Positions 7,602 through 16,844 are shown, counted from the first letter of the stretch. The stretch: DNA of 64,000 nucleotides from Sporosarcina aquimarina (GCF_019748715.1 NZ_JACLBZ010000023.1:1-64000), one strand, 5' to 3'. Notes: a model not told the origin generated them from the letters alone. Made by a program: numbers and translations.

Positions 7602-8411
7602 TTGTTGTCGAAGGATTACCAAGAAGAAGCATTGTTTGAATTGCATTTTTGGTTGCAAATACTAGGGGACCATGCACGGTTCATTCATGACTCTCTCGCA
7701 CCAGGCGAAGCTGAACGTATTCAACAAGCGAATACATTCATCCAGTTATTTGACCAATTGCTTACCGAATCGAAACGGCCAATGGACAATCCGGCTCTGC
7801 AATCATTACTGCAAACTTCAAAAACCGCCAGCGAACAAATACGCCTTTTCAAATTGCAGCTTGTGGCAGCGCAATTAGTGGGTGAAATCAAAATTACCTT
7901 AACTCCTTCATTCATCAATCATATGGTCAATGAAGTAGAGGAAGCCATCCGTCTCTTTGAATACTTGGCTCAAGGGGAGGTACCGCCGCCGGTTCATCCG
8001 CTTCACCATGACTTATTGTGGCTGCTGGATGCCGCTGGTCATGCAGGAGCTATTGATGCAAATTTGGATCGAGTCGAGAAGTCGTTGAAAGAGAAAGGAC
8101 AGAAATTCACGCAGGAATGGGAAGCTTTCTATTTAAAGGCAGTGGAGATGGCTGGCTTTCTGAGAACAAATGTCACTCAATTTCCTGCATTGGCCAAATT
8201 TCATCAGGATATCAATTTAGAGATGACGATTTTTAAGTCATTTTTACGTGAGCTGGAAGAATGGGAAATGAACAAGGAAATCCTTGGATCGTTTACGGCT
8301 CTGATGGCGGATCATATGGCAAGAGAAGAGTGTTATTACTTGATAAAACTCTCTGAAACCACGGATATTGCGAAACCTTCATGTGATCCGAGTAAGCCAA
8401 GAACCAACTAA
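7602..8411 (+). CDS. DUF2935 protein (tandem hemerythrin-like helical bundles)
   Basis: A 269-residue all-helical cytoplasmic protein. The two halves look alike: ELHFWLQILGDHARFIHDSL (about 9-28) and HDLLWLLDAAGHAGAIDANL (about 133-152). Each carries the H...H/D/E spacing of a DUF2935 four-helix bundle, a family likened to ferritin/hemerythrin and proposed to bind metal. Start is TTG at 7602 or 7605 with GGGGGTG just upstream; no ATG fits the frame. The upstream repeat ends within a few bases of this ribosome site, so the start region may have been remodelled by its insertion. It ends at a clear terminator. Confidence 0.82.
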   Translation: MLSKDYQEEALFELHFWLQILGDHARFIHDSLAPGEAERIQQANTFIQLFDQLLTESKRPMDNPALQSLLQTSKTASEQIRLFKLQLVAAQLVGEIKITLTPSFINHMVNEVEEAIRLFEYLAQGEVPPPVHPLHHDLLWLLDAAGHAGAIDANLDRVEKSLKEKGQKFTQEWEAFYLKAVEMAGFLRTNVTQFPALAKFHQDINLEMTIFKSFLRELEEWEMNKEILGSFTALMADHMAREECYYLIKLSETTDIAKPSCDPSKPRTN

Positions 8412-8425
8412 ACTATTCTTCAAAC

Positions 8426-8467
8426 AAAATAGACAGCATGGGAGAGATCCTATGTTGTCTATTTTTT
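8426..8467 (+). terminator. Intrinsic terminator of the DUF2935 gene
   Basis: AAAATAGACA and TGTCTATTTT form the base of a stem with an inner GGA/TCC hairpin, followed by T's. Confidence 0.88.
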
Positions 8468-8549
8468 GGCGACCAAGAGCTAGGTTTTGATTTTCGAGAG
8501 TAAGGGTAAAGAAGTTAACAGTATAGTTTGCTTGAAGGAGGTTAAACCA

Positions 8550-9281
8550 TTGATCCAGACATCAGATGCTTTATTGACAAAAGAGGACTTTACGGAACGG
8601 GGTGATTTGCCGGATTGGTTGCTGAGAGAGTATCAGACATTTCACCAAACGGTTACGGATCGGACGTTTCCTTGTTATTTTGGAATGAATGGTGAGAAGA
8701 AGGGCGAATTGCGATACGGTTATATTACACAAGATGACTGGTCGAACTTGCCGAAAACTATGGAATTATTTTTGGAGTTATTCGAGAATCCGAAGCATAA
8801 GCGTCATGGACTCTTTGTTTTCGTGGAGCCATTTCCGAATGAAGGTACGCTAGAAGAATACCGTCAGCAATTTTGGGATATTCTGCAATATTTACATACA
8901 GCCGATGAAAAAGAATGGCCGCAAGATGCACCACGTGATCCAGATCATCATTTATGGGATTTTCATTTTCATGGCGAGCCGATTTTTGCCTTCGGCAATG
9001 CACCTGCCTATAAGCAAAGAAAAACACGAGACTTAGGCAATTCTATGGTAATCGGCTTTCAACCACGAAAGATTTTTAAGGGGCTTGAAGGAACTGAAAA
9101 AGGCGGCATCAACTCACGCGAAAAAGTAAGAGAGCGTGTAGAACTATGGGACAAGTTGCCGAAACATCCAGATATCAGCCATTTCGGTGATCCGACACAT
9201 AATGAATGGAAACAATTCTTCATCGGGGATGACTGCGAACCGATAAGAGGGAAATGTCCTTTTAGCCATAAAGAAATGTAA
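8550..9281 (+). CDS. YqcI/YcgG family protein
   Basis: A frame is open from 8487, but the only good ribosome site, AAGGAGG at 8535-8541, points to TTG 8550 (MIQTSDALL), giving 243 residues. The family signature is visible: FPCYFGMNGEKKGELRYGY near the N-terminus, HLWDFHFHGEPIFAFGNAPAYKQRKTRDLG in the middle and a C-terminal GDDCEPIRGKCPFSH tail with two cysteines. YqcI/YcgG proteins are conserved in Bacillales and proteobacteria but their biochemical role is unknown. It is flanked by terminators on both sides, so it is monocistronic. Confidence 0.85.
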   Translation: MIQTSDALLTKEDFTERGDLPDWLLREYQTFHQTVTDRTFPCYFGMNGEKKGELRYGYITQDDWSNLPKTMELFLELFENPKHKRHGLFVFVEPFPNEGTLEEYRQQFWDILQYLHTADEKEWPQDAPRDPDHHLWDFHFHGEPIFAFGNAPAYKQRKTRDLGNSMVIGFQPRKIFKGLEGTEKGGINSREKVRERVELWDKLPKHPDISHFGDPTHNEWKQFFIGDDCEPIRGKCPFSHKEM

Positions 9282-9283
9282 GA

Positions 9284-9312
9284 AAAAGCGATACCTCAAA
9301 AGGTATCGCTTA
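9284..9312. terminator. Bidirectional terminator between convergent genes
   Basis: AAGCGATACC and GGTATCGCTT form a stem with a TCAAAA loop and A/T runs on both sides. It separates the YqcI/YcgG gene from the convergent STAS gene. Confidence 0.85.
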
Positions 9313-9315
9313 AAA

Positions 9316-10134
9316 TCATTGGAAATACATATCTAATGCTTGTTGTAATGTACCCCATGTCTTGGTTTGCAAATCGAAAACAACTCCTAACGCTACAATG
9401 TTACGGACTACGTCAGGCTTGAGACCAGTAATGACGACATTGCATCCCATCATTTTAGCCCCTTCAATCATTTTCAAGAATTGATCCACCACTTCTGTTT
9501 TCATGTCTCCAATCCCTGACAGATCAATGATTAAGGTATGGATATGTTGCTTCGATATCTTCGTCAATACTTGTTCTTCCATCACTTTCGCACGAAAATA
9601 ATCAATAGTACCGATTAGCGGTAAAATACTGACAGTTGAGTTGATTGGAATAATGGGTACGGATAAATTTTCTACGAGCTTACGCTGCTCACGCAAAAGC
9701 ATGTCTTTGTAAGTTGAGTAATTAATGAAAAATTCATTGAGAAATCGATCAACTTGATTATTTACATTTTTCTCCAATTTGAATAGATCGTAGTTCGTAA
9801 TATTATATTGTTCAATCATTCTCTGAATGTTGATCCACAATGTTCGGCGAATTGCCTGAACCCATTCCAGTTTTAGGTCAACAGTCAATGAGTGGGTAGC
9901 CCATGCAATCCCTTCTTTTTTTGCAAATAAGCTTAATTTCTCTTCTTCTTGCCAAATCACAAAATGTACAAGTTTAAATGCATTATTAATTAGGTCAATA
10001 TTGCCGATTTGCAAGATCTCTTTTACTCGATCCTTCACATTGACAGCCTGTTTCAATAATTCCTGTTGAAACTCTTCTTTATGTTCATCTAAAAATAGTT
10101 CTGCTAATTTTTTGTCAAATGGACTATTGGTCAT
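9316..10134 (-). CDS. RsbR-type STAS-domain stressosome protein
   Basis: The start is ATG 10134 (MTNSPFDKK), six bases after GAGGTG; the longer frame from 10143 would start inside that ribosome site. The 272-residue protein has an N-terminal globin-like sensor region (about 1-150) and a C-terminal STAS domain. PIIPINSTVSILPLIGTID begins the STAS domain; DLSGIGDMKTEVVD carries the threonine at the position phosphorylated by RsbT in RsbR proteins; GLKPDVVRNI is the late helix. Such proteins build the stressosome that feeds sigma-B activation. No RsbS/RsbT genes are adjacent, so it is an orphan paralogue. This fits the many sigma-B-type promoters in the window. Confidence 0.85.
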   Translation of the reverse strand: MTNSPFDKKLAELFLDEHKEEFQQELLKQAVNVKDRVKEILQIGNIDLINNAFKLVHFVIWQEEEKLSLFAKKEGIAWATHSLTVDLKLEWVQAIRRTLWINIQRMIEQYNITNYDLFKLEKNVNNQVDRFLNEFFINYSTYKDMLLREQRKLVENLSVPIIPINSTVSILPLIGTIDYFRAKVMEEQVLTKISKQHIHTLIIDLSGIGDMKTEVVDQFLKMIEGAKMMGCNVVITGLKPDVVRNIVALGVVFDLQTKTWGTLQQALDMYFQ

Positions 10135-10203
10135 TAAGTTCACCTCAAAAGAAACTTTAGGTACGTGAATGCGTTATCCTGTTAAAACCTGTTTTTTAGA
10201 GAG

Positions 10204-11229
10204 TTAAAGAAGAGAAGTAGAAAGAGTCAATGCTTGGATTACTTCTTTAACACTCCCGGCACTGCAACGATGAACATTTATCCCAGCCCAAAGCGACATG
10301 TATTCTGGCTTCTTTTCTTTTAATGCAGCACTTCTAATAGGTTTTGTTAAATCATTTTGATATGGATAGGGGGCGATCGGTTTTCCTTCCATCTGTTCAA
10401 TAAATGTATTGCGAATTCCGCGAGCCGTCTTTCCGGAGAAGGCTTTGGTGAAAACGGTACAATTCTCAGTGGTGTTAAGAACCGCTTTCTTATAATGAGT
10501 ATTCGCACCGCTTTCTTCCGTCGCAAGTAGAGCAGTGCCAACTTGCACAGCTTCTGCTCCATTCGAAAGTAAATGTTGGATGTGAGCTTGCATAGAAATA
10601 CCACCTGCCGCGATTAGTGGAATTTGAACAGTACTCACAGTATCTGTGAGAAGTTTAGCTAATGGCAGCATGTCTCCTTCACCGTTAAATGCTCCCCGGT
10701 GGCCACCTGCTTCACTACCTTGAAGCACTACAGCGTCCATTCCCGCATGCTCAGCCAGTCGAGCTTCTTGCACAGTTGTCGCTGTGCCAATTAAAAATAT
10801 GTCATGCTCTTTCAGTTTTGTAACGATGTTTTTTTCAGGCAGACCGAATGTAAAGGAGCAAACAGGAACTTTTTCGTCTACAAGCACTTGAATTTGCCCA
10901 TCAAACTCACTGGATGAAAATGACGGCTGCCATTCTGAAAGGCCGAGTTGTTGTCTGATAGGTTTTAACGAGTGGTAAGCTTTTTCGATTTGTTCCTCAT
11001 TCACGATGTTCATTTCGGGCACAAATAAATTCACTTGAAAGGGCCGATCTGTTAGTTGCTTCACTTCTCGAATAAACTGGCGTGTGTCCTCCGCAGTAAG
11101 ATATCCCGCCCCGATTGATCCTAATGCCCCCGCCTCTGAACAAGCAGCGACAAATTCTGGCGTCGTTACTCCTGCCATGGGTGCTTGAATGATGGGATGC
11201 TCCATAAAACGTGTGAATAGATGTTGCAA
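10204..11229 (-). CDS. Nitronate monooxygenase (NMO/2-nitropropane dioxygenase family)
   Basis: A 341-residue FMN TIM-barrel enzyme expected to oxidise nitronates with O2. HPIIQAPMAGVTTPEFVAACSEAGALGSIGAGY is the family N-terminus. LQGSEAGGHRGAF carries the catalytic histidine of class I NMOs, and IPLIAAGGI and GAEAVQVGTALLATEES bind the flavin phosphate. The start is TTG 11229, nine bases after GGAGG; no better ATG exists. It lies 60 bases downstream of the start of the STAS gene on the same strand, with no obvious terminator between the two genes, so they may be co-transcribed. Confidence 0.9.
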   Translation of the reverse strand: MQHLFTRFMEHPIIQAPMAGVTTPEFVAACSEAGALGSIGAGYLTAEDTRQFIREVKQLTDRPFQVNLFVPEMNIVNEEQIEKAYHSLKPIRQQLGLSEWQPSFSSSEFDGQIQVLVDEKVPVCSFTFGLPEKNIVTKLKEHDIFLIGTATTVQEARLAEHAGMDAVVLQGSEAGGHRGAFNGEGDMLPLAKLLTDTVSTVQIPLIAAGGISMQAHIQHLLSNGAEAVQVGTALLATEESGANTHYKKAVLNTTENCTVFTKAFSGKTARGIRNTFIEQMEGKPIAPYPYQNDLTKPIRSAALKEKKPEYMSLWAGINVHRCSAGSVKEVIQALTLSTSLL

Positions 11230-11346
11230 AGGATATCTCCTCCTGAAATATTCGTAATCTTCATGCTACTAATAAGTTTACCAAATATGAAGGGAAGAAG
11301 ACAATTGGGAAATGTGAATTTGTTGATATATTAAAGAAATCTCTAG

Positions 11347-12030
11347 TTAGTAATTTGATGCTTTCATTTCAGCTTCGAAAATTTCCTTCAAGCGCTCCGA
11401 TGCTGTTGTCCCATAATTGATATACCCGGTTTCTGGCCAATAGAGGGAGCGGGTCATAGAACCATCTGTCAATTCAATGCCGAAGAAAACGCGTTTCCCT
11501 TCGGTTGTTCGACCAGCTTCCTCGTATGGAAGTAACAGCAATTCATCAATGAATTCCTTCGTATGCACCTCTGAAAACTCTCCAATGAATGATAAATCTT
11601 CTTCACTTTGCAAAATTACTCGATTTACTTTTCCTTCTATATCTAAGAAATCTTCAACTTTTTCAGCTTTTCCAGCTTCTGAAACTTCATATATTTTATC
11701 GTTCGCCAGAATACGAAAAGCGGGATCATAGCCTTTTATTTCATACAGTTTGGTTCCTTTCGGTAAGTATGCAGCATCTCCATTTTTTGACGTATGGTTC
11801 GCGCCCGCATGACCATCCAACGTATATGTGACTTCTCCTAGTACTCTTTCCGTTTTCCATACCTTATCCATCTCGTTCGTTTCATAATTCGCGGTATAAG
11901 TCGTGTCGTTCCAATTCACAAAATCTACCCAGTCAATGACAGATGATTGAGATGAAGGCAGCATTTGAGCAGGCTTGCCAGAACAGCTCGCTAGTAATAA
12001 AACTCCTATAAGGAATAAACCTTTCTTCAT
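11347..12030 (-). CDS. Predicted lipoprotein of unknown function
   Basis: The first 16 residues form a lipoprotein signal peptide with lipobox LLAS-Cys16. The mature protein (about 211 residues) is soluble and extracytoplasmic. It contains DWVDFVNWNDTTYTANYE near its start and a YLPKGTKLYEIKGYDPAFRI segment, which recall small Bacillales lipoproteins, but I cannot assign a named family. AAAGGAGTG precedes ATG 12030. It is divergent from the YhgE/Pip gene at 12157 and shares a 126-bp intergenic region with it. Confidence 0.75.
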   Translation of the reverse strand: MKKGLFLIGVLLLASCSGKPAQMLPSSQSSVIDWVDFVNWNDTTYTANYETNEMDKVWKTERVLGEVTYTLDGHAGANHTSKNGDAAYLPKGTKLYEIKGYDPAFRILANDKIYEVSEAGKAEKVEDFLDIEGKVNRVILQSEEDLSFIGEFSEVHTKEFIDELLLLPYEEAGRTTEGKRVFFGIELTDGSMTRSLYWPETGYINYGTTASERLKEIFEAEMKASNY

Positions 12031-12156
12031 TTCGCAACACTCCTTTGAAACGTAGACGGAGAATTTTAAATGAAGTTACACAGATTTTCCATTGAATTAC
12101 CGAGTTATGGGTATAGTAGCTAATAACAGTATGCAGCAGAAAAGAGGAGATCCTTC

Positions 12157-14349
12157 ATGAAAGTAAGCTGGAATATTTTTAAAATGGATCTGAAAAATAT
12201 AAGTAAAAACTGGGTAGCAGCTATTCTAATCGGCGGCTTGGTATTTCTGCCGTCATTATATGCCTGGTTGAATATCTACGCGGCATGGGATCCATATGCG
12301 CGCACCGATCAATTGCCGGTTGCAGTTGTAAATGAAGACAAAGGTGCTTTAGTGCGTGATGAGCAAATTGATGTTGGGGATGAATTGATCAAGACCTTGC
12401 AAGACAACAAAGACATGGATTGGACATTTGCGACTAAAAAGGAAGCGATGGACGGAGTAGAATATGGTGACTATTTTGCCGCTATTTTTATTCCGGAAGA
12501 TTTTTCAAGCAAACTGGGAACAGTCATTTCCGGAAAGCCACAAAAAGCAGAAATCGAATATTATGTTAATGAAAAATTGAATTCTATTGCACCGAAGATT
12601 ACGGAAAAAGGTGCTTCCGTCATTGTTGAAAAGGTGAGCAGTCGGTTTATCTCCACTGTAAACGGCGTTGTGCTTGAGATGTTCAATGATCTCGGTATCG
12701 AAATCGAAAAAGATTTACCGGATATCAAGAAATTCGAAGCCTATGTTTTCGATATCCAAAAGCAATTACCGAGTATTCATCAAACATTGGAAGGAATTGT
12801 TGGGGACGCAAATTCAGCACAAAAGATTATTAAAAAAGCACAAAAGATGATGCCTGAAGTACAGCAAACAACTTCTGAAGGCTTGCAGACTATCAATGAC
12901 ACGATCAGTCAGCTGACGGTAGCCCAAAAACGTTTGGAGTCGGCTTCGCCTCGTATCAAAGCCGATCTTGAAAAAGTATCTACCATAACAAAAGAGACAA
13001 ATGCGTTTCTGAAAAAGGTCCAGCAGACCGAGCTTGACTTTACGGAGTGGAACCGAGTGAAGAAGGAACTGGATGAACGTGTTACAGGCAGTATAGGGAA
13101 GCTGGAAGGACTAGAGCAGGATCTCACAAATGTGAAAGAATTGGTTGAACAGTTAAACCAAGCAGACAGCGGAGAGCTGGAATCCTCATCTTCATCTCAA
13201 CCGATTGACGCCGCGCTTGAGAAGGCAGGCAATCTAAAAGATCAAATTCAAGAAATTCAAAATAACGCCCGCACGATTGATGTGTTAGTACAAGGCGAGG
13301 AAGAGCGAATGAAAAACAGCATAAATGACTTACAGCAAATTGCCGATAATACATCGATCCAAGCAGATTCCTTCCTGAAAGAATATGTAAATACGATTGA
13401 GCCGTTTGTACGTGAGGAAATTACCCAAGCATTGAAAACATTAAGGAATGCGAAGGGCCTGCTTCTAGAAGTGCAAAAAACGATACCAGAAGTTGAAAGG
13501 ATATTAGTTAGTACAGACGGGGATTTGAATGAAGGAAAACAGCAAGTACAAAAAGCGTTGAATGAATATCCATATGTCTACGACAAAGTGAACCAATTGG
13601 CTAATCGTATTGAAAGCATACAGGCGGAAACGGATATTAATGAAATCATTGAGTTGCTGCAAAATGATCCGCAGGCAGAGAGAAGTTTTTTTGAAGAGCC
13701 GATAATACTGAATGAAAATAAGTTATTCCCCATTAAAAACTATGGGACAGGAATGACTCCATTTTATACGGTGCTTTCAATATGGGTAGGTTGTCTTTTA
13801 CTTATTTCATTACTATCTACGGATATTCACCGGGAAGGACAATTTACATCGAGACAAATTTATGTAGGGCGTTTGTTTACATTCGGGCTCATCGGACTAT
13901 TGCAGACGCTGATCGTAACCATTGGCGATATTCTTCTGCTCGGAGTGACGGTTAAAGAACCGTTACTGTTCATCTTATTCGGCATGTTGATCAGCATGGT
14001 GTTCATGTCTATTGTCTATACGCTGGTGTCGGTGTTTGGCGATGTAGGGAAAGCGCTCGCTATCGTAATGTTAGTATTGCAAATTGCAGGATCAGGCGGT
14101 ACGTATCCTGTCATGCTTTTACCGGAATTCTTCCAGTGGATCAATCCAATCTTGCCGTTTACTCATGCGATCGATTTGATGAGGGAGGCAGTAGGAGGAA
14201 TTGTCTGGGCTCGTGCGACGAAAGATCTTATCATTTTAGTGAGTATAGGAATTTTCATGATTACGTTCGGTGTTTTATTCAAGAAAAAAGTAAATAAAGC
14301 GACGAATCGGCTGCTGGCGAAATCGCGGGAAACCGATCTATTTCATTGA
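12157..14349 (+). CDS. yhgE: YhgE/Pip-domain (phage infection protein-like) membrane protein
   Basis: A 730-residue protein of the YhgE/Pip family with ABC-2-permease topology. One transmembrane segment lies near the N-terminus (about 21-41), followed by the diagnostic LPSLYAWLNIYAAWDPYARTD and AVVNEDKG motifs. Next come about 480 extracytoplasmic residues with long coiled coils, then five or six C-terminal transmembrane segments (from about 540). Lactococcal Pip is a phage c2 receptor and Bacillus YueB is an SPP1 receptor of similar layout; the natural role of YhgE is unclear, possibly export. GAGGAG precedes ATG 12157. No ATPase gene is adjacent. Confidence 0.87.
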   Translation: MKVSWNIFKMDLKNISKNWVAAILIGGLVFLPSLYAWLNIYAAWDPYARTDQLPVAVVNEDKGALVRDEQIDVGDELIKTLQDNKDMDWTFATKKEAMDGVEYGDYFAAIFIPEDFSSKLGTVISGKPQKAEIEYYVNEKLNSIAPKITEKGASVIVEKVSSRFISTVNGVVLEMFNDLGIEIEKDLPDIKKFEAYVFDIQKQLPSIHQTLEGIVGDANSAQKIIKKAQKMMPEVQQTTSEGLQTINDTISQLTVAQKRLESASPRIKADLEKVSTITKETNAFLKKVQQTELDFTEWNRVKKELDERVTGSIGKLEGLEQDLTNVKELVEQLNQADSGELESSSSSQPIDAALEKAGNLKDQIQEIQNNARTIDVLVQGEEERMKNSINDLQQIADNTSIQADSFLKEYVNTIEPFVREEITQALKTLRNAKGLLLEVQKTIPEVERILVSTDGDLNEGKQQVQKALNEYPYVYDKVNQLANRIESIQAETDINEIIELLQNDPQAERSFFEEPIILNENKLFPIKNYGTGMTPFYTVLSIWVGCLLLISLLSTDIHREGQFTSRQIYVGRLFTFGLIGLLQTLIVTIGDILLLGVTVKEPLLFILFGMLISMVFMSIVYTLVSVFGDVGKALAIVMLVLQIAGSGGTYPVMLLPEFFQWINPILPFTHAIDLMREAVGGIVWARATKDLIILVSIGIFMITFGVLFKKKVNKATNRLLAKSRETDLFH

Positions 14350-14370
14350 ATTTCAGATGTAACTGAAGGA

Positions 14371-14395
14371 GTTTCAATGGAAATCAACAGGGAAA
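14371..14395 (+). promoter_or_regulatory. Candidate sigma-B promoter for the 110-aa gene
   Basis: GTTTCA (14371-14376), 13 nt, then GGGAAA (14390-14395), 32 bases before the start codon at 14427. It matches the Bacillus sigma-B pattern GTTTAA-N12-14-GGGTAT. Confidence 0.6.
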
Positions 14396-14426
14396 GATAA
14401 GTAAAAGAGTAAAGTGAGGGATCAGT

Positions 14427-14759
14427 ATGAAGCGAACCGAAAGTTTAGATGAATTCTTGACATTTGCAAACGCTGCTGAACAACAAGGGGAGACTGGTAA
14501 TGTATGGGTGCAGCAGGCGAATTATGCGGCAGAAGAACCGATCATGTCGGATGAGGATGTAGCTGGAAGAGAGCCTTTGCAACGGTTGCGTGTTTTATTG
14601 GAAGCAGGGGAACAACCAATATATTTTGAATCTCTTTTTTATTCCGCTGCCGAACTAGAGGAATTGACAAGTGAATTACAACCTGTTTTTGAACAGTTTT
14701 CGAAGGAAGTCCTTGATGCTAAAAGGATGAATGAAAAAGTGCAGGCATTGAACGAGTAG
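14427..14759 (+). CDS. Conserved-looking acidic protein of unknown function (110 aa)
   Basis: ATG 14427 is preceded by GTGAGGGATC. The product is acidic and helical: it starts MKRTESLDEFLTFANAAEQQ and includes EEPIMSDEDVAGREPLQRLRVLLEAGEQ and a C-terminal coiled-coil-like helix. There is no signal peptide, membrane segment or cysteine. I do not recognise the family. A sigma-B-type promoter directly upstream suggests a general-stress gene transcribed separately from YhgE. It ends before a strong bidirectional terminator. Confidence 0.7.
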   Translation: MKRTESLDEFLTFANAAEQQGETGNVWVQQANYAAEEPIMSDEDVAGREPLQRLRVLLEAGEQPIYFESLFYSAAELEELTSELQPVFEQFSKEVLDAKRMNEKVQALNE

Positions 14760-14783
14760 GAAGCAGGCTAATAAAACAGCATG

Positions 14784-14830
14784 AGGAAGCCCCGCCACTG
14801 AATGGTCAGTGAAGGGGCTTCCTCTTTCTT
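14784..14830. terminator. Bidirectional terminator between convergent genes
   Basis: AGGAAGCCCC pairs with GGGGCTTCCT, and an inner CACTGA/TCAGTG hairpin extends the stem; a T-rich tail follows on the plus strand. It serves the 110-aa gene and the convergent YugN gene. Confidence 0.9.
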
Positions 14831-14834
14831 GTTT

Positions 14835-15242
14835 TTATTCCAAATACTGAAGTATTTCTTCGATTGCCAGTTCACCTGCAGTTTCCCATCGACTTTTATC
14901 GCGAATTTGTGCATCGCGGTCAAGTGGCTCTTGGAACTGATTGAATGAACCGCTCACTAATGAACTGCTGTCTCGATCAAGCCCAGTATTGACGACATGC
15001 TTGATGACATACGGTTTTTTGAATTTGATTGATGTGTGATAATCATCCAATTCGCCTTCATCCACCTCGAATGGAACGCGCAAGTAAATGGTCTCCCCGC
15101 CCTCTTTATGAAGGATTGAATCAAAACATCCTTTATGATAATCCCAACCACCGCCGAAATGATAGCCGTGCTTGCACACTTGATCGCGAAGGACTCCGAA
15201 ATTGGCGAGTTTACCTTCAATCATTGTTTCCAATTCCAGCAT
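14835..15242 (-). CDS. yugN: YugN-like family protein
   Basis: A 135-residue cytoplasmic protein. The YugN-family pattern is seen in GVLRDQVCKHGYHFGGGWDYHKGCFD and the ETIYLRVPF strand, followed by KFKKPYVIKHVVNTG. The family is structurally characterised but without known function. AAAAGGAGTG precedes ATG 15242. It is transcribed away from the general-stress gene at 15383 and ends at the shared terminator. Confidence 0.8.
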   Translation of the reverse strand: MLELETMIEGKLANFGVLRDQVCKHGYHFGGGWDYHKGCFDSILHKEGGETIYLRVPFEVDEGELDDYHTSIKFKKPYVIKHVVNTGLDRDSSSLVSGSFNQFQEPLDRDAQIRDKSRWETAGELAIEEILQYLE

Positions 15243-15314
15243 TTAATCACTCCTTTTTATTAGAATTCCTATGTACCGTGGTTTTTATACATTTTGAAAA
15301 ATATGCATTCAAAT

Positions 15315-15339
15315 GTTTCTTAATTTGTCAAGGGGGTAA
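15315..15339 (+). promoter_or_regulatory. Candidate sigma-B promoter for the YflT/DUF2382 stress protein
   Basis: GTTTCT (15315-15320), 13 nt, GGGTAA (15334-15339). The gene behind it belongs to a general-stress family, which strengthens the call. Confidence 0.72.
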
Positions 15340-15382
15340 AACAAGATTACAACAGGTTATTAAAACTTAGGAGGAGATTTAC

Positions 15383-16399
15383 ATGAATAACAAACGATAT
15401 ATAGGAATGTATTTTAACGAAACAGAATTGATGAATCGTGTTCAGGAACTGAAAAATGAAGGATGGCCTGAGGAGAATATTTATGTCGTAGTGAAAAATG
15501 ATGATCAGCTGACTATGTTGAGAAGTCGTACAGACGCAGAAGTCAAGTCGGCGGATGGCTCTTGGTGGGACCGTTTTATGGGCTTCATTTCTGGAGAAGA
15601 CCATGTACACCGAATGGTCGATAATTTGGACTTCGGCCCAGGAGAAACGGAACGCTATTATCAAGATATTGACCAAGGCGGCATGTTGCTCTATGTCGAC
15701 AAAGGAGAAGCAAACCGTCAATACTTGGATAACACGCACATCTATGGACTAAATCGAAAGAGTACTGATATTAACTTAGGTGCAAATGGACTGAGCGTAA
15801 CAGATCAAGAATTGAACGGTGGAGATCCAGCTTATCGTCTGAATAAAACCTTGCCGGATCAAAACCTGAATCACGACGATGAACTGGGACGCGTTGGCGC
15901 GGAAGCAGTCTTGGACAGACCTACCGATCAAACTGCCTACACAAAAGGAATAAACACATTATCGGATAACGCTACAGAAGAACGGATGCGTCTGCATGAA
16001 GAACGTTTGCAGGTGGACAAGCAACGGACGAAGCGCGGAGAAGTTCACCTCGAGAAGGAAGTAGTGGAAGAACAAAGATCTGTAGATGTAAATGTGGCTC
16101 ATGATGAAATTACGATTGAGCGAAGACCGATAGTAGATACTGAATTGAACGCAGACAGTCGATTCAGCGAAGACGGAACTTTATTTAAAGAAGATGAAGA
16201 GACAATTCGGATTCCAGTCACAGAAGAACATGTGGAAGTTACCAAGAAACCAGTTGTCACGGAGGAAATCATCTTGAAGAAACATCAGGTTGAGGAACCT
16301 GAAACCATCCATGAATCTGTGAAACGAGAAGAAGTGCGCCTTGATAAAGAAGGCGATGTAGAAGTCCAAGGAGACCCTCTGGATAAAGATCGTTTCTAA
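15383..16399 (+). CDS. General stress protein with YflT-like and DUF2382 domains
   Basis: The 338-residue protein has two parts. Residues 1-110 resemble the heat-induced stress protein YflT/GSP17M domain: YIGMYFNETELMNRVQELKNEGWPEENIYVV ... GETERYYQDIDQGGMLLYVD. After a linker, residues 195-335 form a DUF2382 (YsnF/AvaK-like) region with imperfect repeats such as EERMRLHEERLQVDKQR and EEVRLDKEG. It is strongly acidic and hydrophilic. AGGAGGAGATTTAC precedes ATG 15383. Members are induced by general stress in Bacillus; the molecular role is unknown. It has the sigma-B-type promoter at 15315-15339. Confidence 0.85.
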   Translation: MNNKRYIGMYFNETELMNRVQELKNEGWPEENIYVVVKNDDQLTMLRSRTDAEVKSADGSWWDRFMGFISGEDHVHRMVDNLDFGPGETERYYQDIDQGGMLLYVDKGEANRQYLDNTHIYGLNRKSTDINLGANGLSVTDQELNGGDPAYRLNKTLPDQNLNHDDELGRVGAEAVLDRPTDQTAYTKGINTLSDNATEERMRLHEERLQVDKQRTKRGEVHLEKEVVEEQRSVDVNVAHDEITIERRPIVDTELNADSRFSEDGTLFKEDEETIRIPVTEEHVEVTKKPVVTEEIILKKHQVEEPETIHESVKREEVRLDKEGDVEVQGDPLDKDRF

Positions 16400-16427
16400 T
16401 TAGCTCGTGCGATATTGCAAACATCTT

Positions 16428-16452
16428 GTTATTCTCTCTCCGAGTAGGGTAA
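16428..16452 (+). promoter_or_regulatory. Candidate sigma-B promoter for the TM2 protein
   Basis: GTTATT (16428-16433), 13 nt, GGGTAA (16447-16452), 33 bases before the start codon. The -35 element is weaker than in the other candidates. Confidence 0.5.
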
Positions 16453-16485
16453 AATAAAGATAAATAGCCGAGAAGGAGAGAGTGT

Positions 16486-16710
16486 ATGCTGAAGCATCCA
16501 GGTATTGCCGCTGTGCTAAGTTTCTTCTGGACTGGCGTCGGACAGATTTATAATGGGCAGATAGTAAAAGGTATATTGCTCATTATCTTGCAAAGTATAA
16601 ATGCATTGCTAATGTTTGTGCTCATTGGATTTATCACGTATCCAATTGTGTGGATATGGGGCATGTATGATGCTTATAAGACCGCAGAGCGCATGAACAG
16701 ATCATACTGA
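16486..16710 (+). CDS. TM2-domain small membrane protein
   Basis: The product has 74 residues and two transmembrane segments (about 8-24 and 27-60). It carries the TM2 pattern: HPGIAAVLSFFWTGVGQIYNGQIVKGILL ... YPIVWIWGMYDAYKTAERMN, with the short turn between helices and the conserved terminal WxxxxxDAY. The family is widespread in bacteria and has no agreed function. GAAGGAGAGAG precedes ATG 16486. It is a single gene between a possible sigma-B promoter and a strong terminator. Confidence 0.88.
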   Translation: MLKHPGIAAVLSFFWTGVGQIYNGQIVKGILLIILQSINALLMFVLIGFITYPIVWIWGMYDAYKTAERMNRSY

Positions 16711-16715
16711 ATTTT

Positions 16716-16764
16716 AAAAAGGCTTTCCTGAAAGTGAAATATCTTTCAGTGATAGCCTTTTTTT
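16716..16764 (+). terminator. Terminator of the TM2 gene (family A composite repeat)
   Basis: AAAAAGGCT pairs with AGCCTTTTT, and an inner CTGAAAG/CTTTCAG stem extends it, followed by T's. Related sequence is found at 26384-26440, and in inverted orientation at 61015-61064. Confidence 0.88.
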
Positions 16765-16844
16765 AGGTGTTTAGCCAAGCGAAGCAAAGAGGTGCACGAA
16801 ATTCTCCATCACCGCACTAAAACCGCCATCCTTCCTGCATAAAC